A stretch of 64,000 nt of DNA, taken from JANXUC01 sp964619065. GTDB lineage: Bacteria; Acidobacteriota; Terriglobia; Terriglobales; Acidobacteriaceae. The position numbers and the translations under genes are program-made. Where the stretch lies: positions 124,001 through 188,000 of the forward strand of contig CAZUCC010000001.1 of NCBI GenBank assembly GCA_964619065.1. Direction: 5' to 3'. The notes under the pieces are model-generated. The model did not search any database. It was not told the origin of the DNA and saw only the letters and a list, made by a program, of their open reading frames with translations. Position 1 is the stretch's first letter. Each line of letters starts with the position of its first letter. Below are positions 32,621-39,709 of this stretch, in pieces.

Positions 32621-32651
32621 CATCGTGGCGGATTCTCCAACCGCCACGATG
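32621..32651 (+). other. Strong intergenic hairpin between cytochrome genes
   Basis: CATCGTGGCGG (32621-32631) and CCGCCACGATG (32641-32651) form a perfect 11-bp stem with a 9-base loop. It ends 22 bp before the next cytochrome gene. No T-run follows on either strand, so it is not a standard intrinsic terminator; mRNA processing or stabilisation, or attenuation, is more likely. Confidence 0.55.
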
Positions 32652-32673
32652 TTCCGGTTCTTGAGGAACCTAG

Positions 32674-33045
32674 ATGAACCATAGAATTCTGGCCACAATG
32701 ATGTTGCTGAGTTGCCTCCCAGCGGGCTTGTGCGCTCAACAACCAAGCTCCGGGAGAACTCCAGGAGACCAGCAAAAACTGGGCCAGAGAATATTCCAGC
32801 AGCGCTGTTCCATCTGCCACACGCAGGCAATGGTCATCAGCAAGCCCTACGGTCCACTTTTGAACAAGGAAGTTGTCGAAGGCCGGGAAAATTCTGTGCG
32901 GTCGACGATTCTGGAAGGCGTGACCGGCATGATGCCGAGTTTCCGTTACGGCCTTGAAACGACGGAAATTGAGGCCATCATTGCCTACCTGAAGACGGTG
33001 GAGAAGCCTGCGAAGCCAATCACCAACTGGACGGCGGAACACTGA
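32674..33045 (+). CDS. Small periplasmic c-type cytochrome
   Basis: A 123-residue monoheme cytochrome with a signal peptide (MNHRILATMMLLSCLPAGLC) and heme site CSICH (about residue 45). A Met candidate axial ligand is in GMMPSFRYGLETTEIEAIIAYL, a typical class I cytochrome C-terminus. It lies 23 bp upstream of the heme/propeller gene, and probably serves as its electron acceptor. Confidence 0.85.
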   Translation: MNHRILATMMLLSCLPAGLCAQQPSSGRTPGDQQKLGQRIFQQRCSICHTQAMVISKPYGPLLNKEVVEGRENSVRSTILEGVTGMMPSFRYGLETTEIEAIIAYLKTVEKPAKPITNWTAEH

Positions 33046-33068
33046 GGCCGGGGCGAGAGGAAAAAACC

Positions 33069-34985
33069 ATGTCAGGATCGCAAAGATTCGGGATCGCCGC
33101 AATTGTTGGTATGGCCGTTGGGTTTGTCACGCTCTTTGTAAACCCAATGACAGGGCACGCGACTCGGCTGGAAAAGACTCTGCTGACTGGGGTGGTCACA
33201 TCGGATGCAGGAGAAAAGCTGGAGGGCGTCGCAGTTTCCGCCCAGGCGGAAGGCCAAACCATCACCATCAGTGTATTCACCGACGAGCGCGGAAACTACT
33301 ACCTGCCGCCGACCCTGACGAATGGGAAGTACCGCGTTTGGGCACAAGCCGAAGGCTACGAAACGGGGCGGGGAGAGATTTATCTCGATGGTAGCGTCGT
33401 CCATCAGGACTTCGTTCTGAAGTCCATGAAAGATTTTGTCCAACAACTCACCGGCCAGGAATACATTGCTGCATTGCCTGAGGACACGCCGCAACATCGC
33501 CGCCTGAAAGACATGTTCATCAACAACTGCACCGGATGCCACGAAGCGAGCTACATCTTACAAAACAGGTTTGATGCACAAGGTTGGGAAGCGGTGATCA
33601 ACCTGATGAGTAAACTGTCCAACGGCGGCGGCAACTATGGCGGTCCCGATGCCGCCCCCTTCCCGGTCATCAATTATTACAAAAAGGATCTTGCGGCGTA
33701 CCTGGCCGAGATGCGCGGCCCTGGACCCTCCGCAATGCAGATCAAGGCGACGCCCCGTCCCAATGGAGAAGCTGCGCGGGCGGTGATCACCGAATACGCC
33801 CTTCCCAGAGCCGACGATAGCACCTACGCCAGCGCGGATGGATACGCGAGAAACGATGGCAGCGATTGGTCGTTGGGCACCCCGTCGCGCTTGAATGGTG
33901 TAGGCGGTGTTCATGATGCCCAGATGGATTTCAACGGAAACATCTGGTTTACCTATGCGCAGCCGAGTTTCGTGCGATCCCTGGGCATGGTGGATGGAAA
34001 GACTGGGAAAGTTACCGACATCAAGATCCCGGGCATTCATGGCATGGCGGCCTTTACGCATGGCCTTGCCATCGACCACAATGGAATCATCTGGTCGACA
34101 ACTGCGGGAACGGCCTCGCTGGACGGAGGCGTTGGGGGCTTGGCGAGAATCGATCCGAACACGCAAAAAGTGGAACTCTACACGCCGCCGAAGGGCATGA
34201 GTGGAGTCTCGCTCAGCCTCGATGAAGATGCGAAGGGCAACATCTGGGCCAGCACCGAAACAGGGGCTCTGCGCTTCGATCCGAATACCAGGCAATTCAC
34301 TGAATTCAGGTCCGTGACTCAGATCAGCGCTGAGGGCACGGGACCATCTTACGGCGTTACGGGCGATCATGAAGGCAACGGTTGGTGGACACAGATGTTC
34401 ATCGACCGCGTGGGAAAAGGCGATGTGAAGGCAAAAAAATCGTTGGAAGTGAAGATGCCTCCGCATGTGCAGGCTTCCGCCGATGCGCTAACCGCTGAGG
34501 ATCGACAGCTTTATTCGGCCACGGGCGTGTTCATGTCCGACTTCGCGGGCCTCACTTCACAAGGGCCGCGCCGCATGGGCGCCGACAAGAACGGAGACAC
34601 GGTGTGGGTGGGCAACTATTGGGGTGGGAACATTGCCAAGATTGACATCCATACGCTGAAAGCAACCCTGTACCCTTATCCCAAACCTGAACCGGGAACC
34701 TACGATGTGGTTGTCGATAGCCATCACATGGTTTGGACGAACCTGTTCAACGGCGACGCCGTGGCCAAGTTCGATCCCAAAACAGAAACGTGGACCGAAT
34801 ATCCGCTGCCCACGCGTGGGGTTGAGATGCGCCATATTGCTCTCACCGAACATGGCGGAGCTCTTGAAATCATTTTGAGTTACTTCCGCGCGGGCAAGGT
34901 GGCGCGTATGCAATTTCGTACTCAAGAGCAATTGCAGGCTCTCAGGACTCAAGTCCGTGAATCCGAAGTTCAGGCGAAAAAATAG
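33069..34985 (+). CDS. Periplasmic carboxypeptidase-regulatory-like / heme c / Vgb-type beta-propeller protein
   Basis: A 638-residue secreted protein, paralogue of the protein at 23765-25765. After an N-terminal hydrophobic export segment comes a carboxypeptidase-regulatory-like domain (TGVVTSDAGEKLEGVAVSAQ, about 36-118) and then a single heme site NNCTGCHEA (about 156). The rest is a propeller (NIWFTYAQPSFVRSLG, NIWASTETGALRFDP, VWVGNYWGGNIAKID, VWTNLFNGDAVAKFD). The extra N-terminal heme motif of the paralogue is absent. The function is unknown. The repeated pairing of this architecture with small cytochromes argues for a redox role. Confidence 0.82.
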   Translation: MSGSQRFGIAAIVGMAVGFVTLFVNPMTGHATRLEKTLLTGVVTSDAGEKLEGVAVSAQAEGQTITISVFTDERGNYYLPPTLTNGKYRVWAQAEGYETGRGEIYLDGSVVHQDFVLKSMKDFVQQLTGQEYIAALPEDTPQHRRLKDMFINNCTGCHEASYILQNRFDAQGWEAVINLMSKLSNGGGNYGGPDAAPFPVINYYKKDLAAYLAEMRGPGPSAMQIKATPRPNGEAARAVITEYALPRADDSTYASADGYARNDGSDWSLGTPSRLNGVGGVHDAQMDFNGNIWFTYAQPSFVRSLGMVDGKTGKVTDIKIPGIHGMAAFTHGLAIDHNGIIWSTTAGTASLDGGVGGLARIDPNTQKVELYTPPKGMSGVSLSLDEDAKGNIWASTETGALRFDPNTRQFTEFRSVTQISAEGTGPSYGVTGDHEGNGWWTQMFIDRVGKGDVKAKKSLEVKMPPHVQASADALTAEDRQLYSATGVFMSDFAGLTSQGPRRMGADKNGDTVWVGNYWGGNIAKIDIHTLKATLYPYPKPEPGTYDVVVDSHHMVWTNLFNGDAVAKFDPKTETWTEYPLPTRGVEMRHIALTEHGGALEIILSYFRAGKVARMQFRTQEQLQALRTQVRESEVQAKK

Positions 34986-35029
34986 CACGAAGTCCTGTCC
35001 CGCAAAGAAACACTACGGAGATTTCCCGC

Positions 35030-35884
35030 ATGCGAAAGAAGATGACGGAGAACATTGGTCTGGCTGGTGGCAATTCGGTAAGCCGGCGCAGGCTATTGCA
35101 ATCTCTCGTTGGGCTGGGGGCTGGGTACTCAGCAAGCCGACTCTTGTTGGCACCAAACGTTTTCGCTGGTGCGTCGTCGAGTGCGGCCAGCGAAAAAAGC
35201 GCGGAGTTCGATATTCGTACTGTGCAATATCCTTCGGGCGATGCACAGATCGAAGCGTATCTAGCGGCACCTAAAGGCGAAGGCAGGCATCCCTCCATCC
35301 TTGTGATTCACGACCAGGCGGGCTTGAGCGAACATATCCGCGATGTGGCGCGGCGCTTCGCAAGGGAAGGCTTTGTTGCCCTCGTGCCGGATCTTTTGTC
35401 CCGAGCGGGCGGAATCGGAAAGGTAGCGCCTGACGAGGTCACGCAATCACTTTCCCGGCTCCCGGTCGACCAGACGATTCTTGATTTGCAGAAAGCCTAT
35501 GCCTACCTACAGGACAACCCGGCAGTCGCCCCGAAAGGCACTTCTTCGGTTGGCTTCGGCTGGGGTGGGTGGCGTAACTTTCTTTTGGCGGCAGCGGTCG
35601 ACGAACTGCGCGGCGTTGTAATGTTCTCTGCTAGTACGCCCTTGGATGGTCTGAGAGATATTGAATCGCCGATTTTAGCGCACTATGCTCAGTTTGATTT
35701 CCGGGTCACGGGGAATGCACTCTGGACAGCGAAAACCATGAAGGAATTGGGAAAGAAGTTTACGTACCACGTCTATCCACACGCGAAGAGCGATTTCTTC
35801 AATGACGCCAGTCCGGGGTACGATGCTGAGGCAGCCAAGTTGGCGTGGACGAGGACGTTGGAGTTCCTGCGGGCTCCTTCCTGA
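35030..35884 (+). CDS. Tat-exported dienelactone hydrolase-like protein lacking the Cys nucleophile
   Basis: A 284-residue dienelactone-hydrolase-fold protein with a twin-arginine signal (VSRRRLLQSLVGLGAGY). GGAG lies 9 bases before the ATG at 35030. The fold markers IEAYLAAPKGEGRHPSILVI and FAREGFVALVPDLLSR are clear, and the His of PHAKSDFFNDAS is kept. The nucleophile elbow that reads GYCLGG in the homologue at 4787-5461 reads GFGWGG here, with Gly177 in place of Cys. It is therefore either a non-catalytic binding protein or uses another residue. It sits between the propeller gene and the decarboxylase-like gene. Confidence 0.85.
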   Translation: MRKKMTENIGLAGGNSVSRRRLLQSLVGLGAGYSASRLLLAPNVFAGASSSAASEKSAEFDIRTVQYPSGDAQIEAYLAAPKGEGRHPSILVIHDQAGLSEHIRDVARRFAREGFVALVPDLLSRAGGIGKVAPDEVTQSLSRLPVDQTILDLQKAYAYLQDNPAVAPKGTSSVGFGWGGWRNFLLAAAVDELRGVVMFSASTPLDGLRDIESPILAHYAQFDFRVTGNALWTAKTMKELGKKFTYHVYPHAKSDFFNDASPGYDAEAAKLAWTRTLEFLRAPS

Positions 35885-35932
35885 ACCAGGTTGACGAAAG
35901 AGTTCCATTGAGCAGTACAGATACGGAAAAAC

Positions 35933-36925
35933 ATGAGCAAACTGCGGTTGTCTTTGGCGTGTTGGAACTATGACCGTGCCCGGGGATTGCTGGAAGGCCG
36001 TATTCCCGTGGATGGAATCGACCTCACATTTTTAAATCTCCCGGTCGAAGAGACTTTCTTCCGCATGCTGCGGCACCACGAGTTCGATGCCGCGGAGATG
36101 TCGTTGTCGTCGTATGTGTTGTCGCTTTTTGCCGAGCATCCTCCGTTTGTCGCCATTCCCGTTTTTCCTTCGCGGTTCTTCCGGCACTCCTGCATTTACA
36201 TCCATAGCGACAGCGGTATCCGGGAAGCGAAGGATTTAATTGGCAAACGCGTGGGGACTCCGGAATACCAAATGACGGCGGGCGTGTGGATTCGAGGCAT
36301 CCTGAGCGATGAATACAGTGTGCCGGTCAACAGCGTGAAATATTTTAATGGCGGAGAAGAAGAACCGGGCCGCCGTGAAAAACTCAAGCTTTCCCTCCCG
36401 CCCGACATCCATCTCGACTCAATTCCAGAAACAAAAACGCTCTCCGCCATGCTCGATACGGGCGAGATCGATGCTCTCTATACGGCGCGTATGCCCTCCA
36501 CCTTTACCCGGGGTTCGGGAAAGGTGAAGCGGCTGTTCGAGGATTATCCGAGCGTGGAGCGCGAGTACTACCTGCGGACCAAGATCTTCCCTATCATGCA
36601 CACGGTTGTGATTCGTCGCGAGGTGTACGAAAAATATCCTTGGGTCGCTCAGTCCTTGTATAAGGCGTTCGTGTATGCGCAAAGAGAGGTCTATCAGGAT
36701 CTCTATCAGACGGCGGCCTTGAAATATATGTTGCCCTGGCTCATTCGGCATGTCGAGGACACAAGGGGCCTTATGGGGCAAGATTTCTGGCCTTACGGAT
36801 TCGAACCGAACGTGCTTGCCTTGGAGACATTCCTCCGCTATTCGCATGAGCAGGGGCTCGCAAAGCGTCTACTCAAGCCGACGGACCTATTTGTGGCAGA
36901 GTCCCTGGAATCGTTCAAGATCTGA
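35933..36925 (+). CDS. 4,5-dihydroxyphthalate decarboxylase-like protein (second copy)
   Basis: A 330-residue paralogue of the protein at 7386-8393, with matching segments LACWNYDRARGLLEGRI, GTPEYQMTAGVWIRGILSDEY and KIFPIMHTVVIRREVYEKYPWVA. No signal peptide is present although the flanking genes encode exported proteins. If it is a true 4,5-dihydroxyphthalate decarboxylase its product would be protocatechuate, the substrate of the pcaHG enzyme encoded divergently. The fold is shared with binding proteins, so a non-enzymatic role cannot be excluded. Confidence 0.75.
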   Translation: MSKLRLSLACWNYDRARGLLEGRIPVDGIDLTFLNLPVEETFFRMLRHHEFDAAEMSLSSYVLSLFAEHPPFVAIPVFPSRFFRHSCIYIHSDSGIREAKDLIGKRVGTPEYQMTAGVWIRGILSDEYSVPVNSVKYFNGGEEEPGRREKLKLSLPPDIHLDSIPETKTLSAMLDTGEIDALYTARMPSTFTRGSGKVKRLFEDYPSVEREYYLRTKIFPIMHTVVIRREVYEKYPWVAQSLYKAFVYAQREVYQDLYQTAALKYMLPWLIRHVEDTRGLMGQDFWPYGFEPNVLALETFLRYSHEQGLAKRLLKPTDLFVAESLESFKI

Positions 36926-36980
36926 AGAACCACGCCCTGAAGACCTTGAGATCTCGATGCCGAACTGGAGAGGAGCCTTG

Positions 36981-38516
36981 ATGGCAGCAGAAAACGCGAC
37001 CTTGGGCCGGTGGTGGGCGCTGGGGCGAGGCGACATCGACGCCACGGTTGCCCAGGTTGGCTTCAATCTGGCGCAGATGATTATCCCGGTCTTTCTTCTC
37101 GTGCCGATCGGGATTCCGCTGGGGTTCAGCGTCAGCCATCTGCTCCCCGGATATGCGCTCGGCTTTTTTGTTGGTTCACTTGGCCTTACAGCGCTGGCTG
37201 TGCATTTGAGAAAGCGAGAAGGCCGGGGAGACGTCACAGCACACGTTTACGGAAACAATGTTCCGGCAATCATTGCCTACACACTCGCTATTGTGCTTCC
37301 TGTCTACCTTCAGACTCATGACTCCGTTATCGCGTGGCAGACAGGAGCTGCGGCTGTGGCATGGACGGGAATCATAAAATTGGCAGCGGCGCCTTTTGCG
37401 GGCGTATTCCGGCGCTTCATTCCGGTGCCCGCGTCGATGACGGTGTTTGGCGCGGCCATGTACAGCTATCTTGCGCTGGTGCTGCTGCAGCGATTGTTCG
37501 ATCAACCGCTCGTGGGCATTGTCGCACTTGCCATTGTCGCGGTCAGCGTTCTCGCCAATGTGCCGATCACCCGCTGGCGGATTCCACCTTTTATTGTGGC
37601 TTGGATCATCCCGCTGAGCGTGGGCTTGTTGATCGGTTACGTACGCCCGGTGTGGCAAGGCGTAACGATACAACTTCCGTGGGTTGCATCTATCGGCCCG
37701 TTGCGCAGTCTGCCACTCGCATTGCCGTATCTGTCGGTGATTGCGCCCATGGCGATTTACCAGATCCTACAAGACATCGCCGCCGTGGAAGGCGCCAACG
37801 CCGCTGCCGACAACTACGACGCGCGTCGCGTAGTCGCGGTCGATGGCATTGCGACCCTGCTTTGCGGTGCTGCGGGAAGCGTGATCACGCCCGTTGTGTA
37901 CGCGTTGCATCCGCCTTATAAGGCGATGGGAGCACGGGTTGGATTCGCGCTTTGGACCCCGATTATCTTTCTTGCCATCGTCATGAGCGGACTTACGCTC
38001 TTCATCGCGCAACTATTTCCGTGGCCGATCCTGGCAGCGATGATTGCCTATGTCTCGGTAGGTGTGGGTATGGCCACATTGCGCCATGTGGACCGCAAAT
38101 ACTTAAGCGCGGTCCTACTTGGTTTTGTGCTACCTACCGGCGCCGTTGTCGCCGCAGCGGTCAACTCGGCATTGCCCGCGTTGAAGCTCTCCGCGGCCAA
38201 TCCTGACGTTCAGGCGGCCTTGAATCGGTCTATCTATTGGAACTCCGTGCAAGGACTGGGCAGTGGATTTCTTTTTCTCGTACTGGTGGTGGCTGCGCTA
38301 ATTACGGAACTGATCGACCGAAACTTTGGGCGTGCCGCGCTCTGGTGCATGGTCGCTTCGGTCTTCTCGTGGCTGGGGCTGATGCATTCGCCGATTTTTC
38401 GCTGGGGAGCCCAGCCAACCTACGCAGCCGGTTGGCTGGCGGCTGGTTTCATCGTGTACTCTGCCCGGTGGTGGAGAGGCGATCCGCCAGCTCCGAAGGC
38501 TGCTCCGGCATCGTAG
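36981..38516 (+). CDS. Membrane permease, NCS2-like (xanthine/uracil permease superfamily)
   Basis: A 511-residue protein with about 12-14 hydrophobic segments. ATG 36981 is chosen because AGGAG lies 5 bases upstream; the frame is open to 36750 but overlaps the decarboxylase-like gene. The segment DIAAVEGANAAADNYDARRVVAVDG followed by an AAGSVITP stretch resembles the NCS2 region between helices 8 and 10, though the match is distant. In this context it may import a carboxylated aromatic, handing substrate to the decarboxylase-like protein encoded 55 bp upstream (inference). Confidence 0.65.
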   Translation: MAAENATLGRWWALGRGDIDATVAQVGFNLAQMIIPVFLLVPIGIPLGFSVSHLLPGYALGFFVGSLGLTALAVHLRKREGRGDVTAHVYGNNVPAIIAYTLAIVLPVYLQTHDSVIAWQTGAAAVAWTGIIKLAAAPFAGVFRRFIPVPASMTVFGAAMYSYLALVLLQRLFDQPLVGIVALAIVAVSVLANVPITRWRIPPFIVAWIIPLSVGLLIGYVRPVWQGVTIQLPWVASIGPLRSLPLALPYLSVIAPMAIYQILQDIAAVEGANAAADNYDARRVVAVDGIATLLCGAAGSVITPVVYALHPPYKAMGARVGFALWTPIIFLAIVMSGLTLFIAQLFPWPILAAMIAYVSVGVGMATLRHVDRKYLSAVLLGFVLPTGAVVAAAVNSALPALKLSAANPDVQAALNRSIYWNSVQGLGSGFLFLVLVVAALITELIDRNFGRAALWCMVASVFSWLGLMHSPIFRWGAQPTYAAGWLAAGFIVYSARWWRGDPPAPKAAPAS

Positions 38517-38528
38517 GAATCGAGCAGG

Positions 38529-39125
38529 ATGGCGCAATATTTTGCTTCCATTTTTGAAGGGAGAATCACTGTGAGGACATTTGTTACCGGGCTGATACTA
38601 GGCGTGATCGCCGTCCCCCTCGCGGTGTATTTTTATTTTGTTTCCGGCAATGCCCCAGTTGCGACCTCTGCACCCGCAATGCCTTTCGAGAAGATGCTCG
38701 CGCACAAAGCTTTGAGCGCGCGGGTTGACAAGGAAAAGCCGAAGACCGTGCCGATTCAAGCCGATGAACCCAACCTTGCGGCGGGAGCGAAGGTCTACCG
38801 CGACCATTGTGCTGTTTGCCACGGCCTACCGGCACAACCCAAAACACCGATTGCCACCGGCATGTATCCTCCGCCTCCGAAGCTGCTCGAAGGCAAGGGC
38901 GTGACCGATGACGAGCCTGGAGAAAGCTACTGGAAGGTGGCGAACGGAATTCGTCTGACGGGCATGCCTGGTTTCCACGACTCCCTCTCCGAAACGCAAA
39001 TGTGGCAGGTGAGTCTGCTGGTGGCGGGCGCAGACAAGCTTCCGAAATCCGTTACGGAAGCGCTTTCCGCTGCAAGCATTCCTGTTCCGGAGAAGAGTCC
39101 GTCTACGAAGAGCATACCTAAGTAA
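38529..39125 (+). CDS. Membrane-anchored c-type cytochrome
   Basis: A 198-residue monoheme cytochrome from ATG 38529, or 184 residues from GTG 38571, which has GGGAG 7 bases upstream and may be the real start. An N-terminal hydrophobic anchor (VTGLILGVIAVPLAVYFYFV) is followed by the heme site CAVCH and a Met candidate in TGMPGFHDSLSETQMWQVSLLVA. It lies 12 bp after the permease gene and closes the periplasmic redox operon. Confidence 0.85.
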   Translation: MAQYFASIFEGRITVRTFVTGLILGVIAVPLAVYFYFVSGNAPVATSAPAMPFEKMLAHKALSARVDKEKPKTVPIQADEPNLAAGAKVYRDHCAVCHGLPAQPKTPIATGMYPPPPKLLEGKGVTDDEPGESYWKVANGIRLTGMPGFHDSLSETQMWQVSLLVAGADKLPKSVTEALSAASIPVPEKSPSTKSIPK

Positions 39126-39241
39126 CGCGATTAACGATACCGGGGTCGGCCTGTCTCCAACATAGTGCGCTGTCGTCCCTGCCCTTCTTTTTCTTATGGA
39201 CCTCATGAGAAGTTTGAATTTGCTTTCCACGCCCCCCTTAC

Positions 39242-39297
39242 CTCAGACTCATAACAAGTGTCTGAGCGAGTGTTCCCCGAAGAGCGGGGAACCTCGC
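39242..39297 (+). other. Tandem hairpins in the leader of the nitrite-assimilation operon
   Basis: Two adjacent stems fill most of the gap between the cytochrome gene (ends 39125) and the nitrate reductase remnant. The first is CTCAGAC/GTCTGAG (39242-39248 with 39260-39266). The second is GTTCCCCG/CGGGGAAC (39272-39279 with 39285-39292), extended by GCGAG/CTCGC (39266-39270 with 39293-39297), about 13 bp in total with a single bulged T. No T-run follows. A leader-RNA regulatory element is plausible because a GAF-ANTAR antiterminator is encoded at 45247-45969. Confidence 0.5.
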
Positions 39298-39364
39298 AAG
39301 TTGTTCTACAGATTAGGATTCTGCTTCCAGGTCGAAGCGGACTCACTCTCCAGGTAAGTTCTCC

Positions 39365-39382
39365 GGATACCCTGAAGTATCC
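39365..39382 (+). other. Six-base-loop hairpin in the nir leader
   Basis: GGATAC/GTATCC form a perfect 6-bp stem around the six-base loop CCTGAA. ANTAR proteins bind paired hairpins with six-base loops, usually with A at loop position 1 and G at position 4. Here G4 is present but position 1 is C, so the match is partial. Confidence 0.35.
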
Positions 39383-39415
39383 ATCACAAGATAAGCAGTT
39401 TGTAGGCGGAGCCGC

Positions 39416-39709
39416 GTGTGCGAGCACAGCGGCGGCTGGCGGCTCATTTTGAAATCTACAATTATCGCAACGAATCCGATTGTGTCGTTTCCAAATCTGG
39501 ATGTGCTGAAACAAGGGCTTGAGACTTTGGAATTTCTCGTGGTTCAGGACGGGTTTTATCCGACACCAACCGCGGAATTAGCACACATTGTTTTGCCGGA
39601 TGCAATCTGGGGTGAGAAGGAAAGCGCTTTCGATCCGATCTCGCGCGAGCCCAACTACAAACAGTGTGCGGTCAAGGTTGAATATGCGCAGGGGGAGAAG
39701 CAGCGATGA
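39416..39709 (+). pseudogene. Remnant of assimilatory nitrate reductase catalytic subunit (NasA/NarB type)
   Basis: A 97-codon frame from GTG 39416 that encodes two separate pieces of a nitrate reductase of about 700-900 residues. IIATNPIVSFPNLDVLKQGL and FYPTPTAELAHIVLPDAIWGEKE come from the molybdopterin domain. They are joined in frame to FDPISREPNYKQCAVKVEYA, which belongs at the extreme C-terminus. Hence the N-terminal part is lost and an internal deletion of roughly a third of the protein followed WGEKE. Its TGA overlaps the nirB ATG (4 bp), preserving the ancestral nasA-nirB coupling. No catalytic function is possible. The assignment rests on remembered family motifs. Confidence 0.72.
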
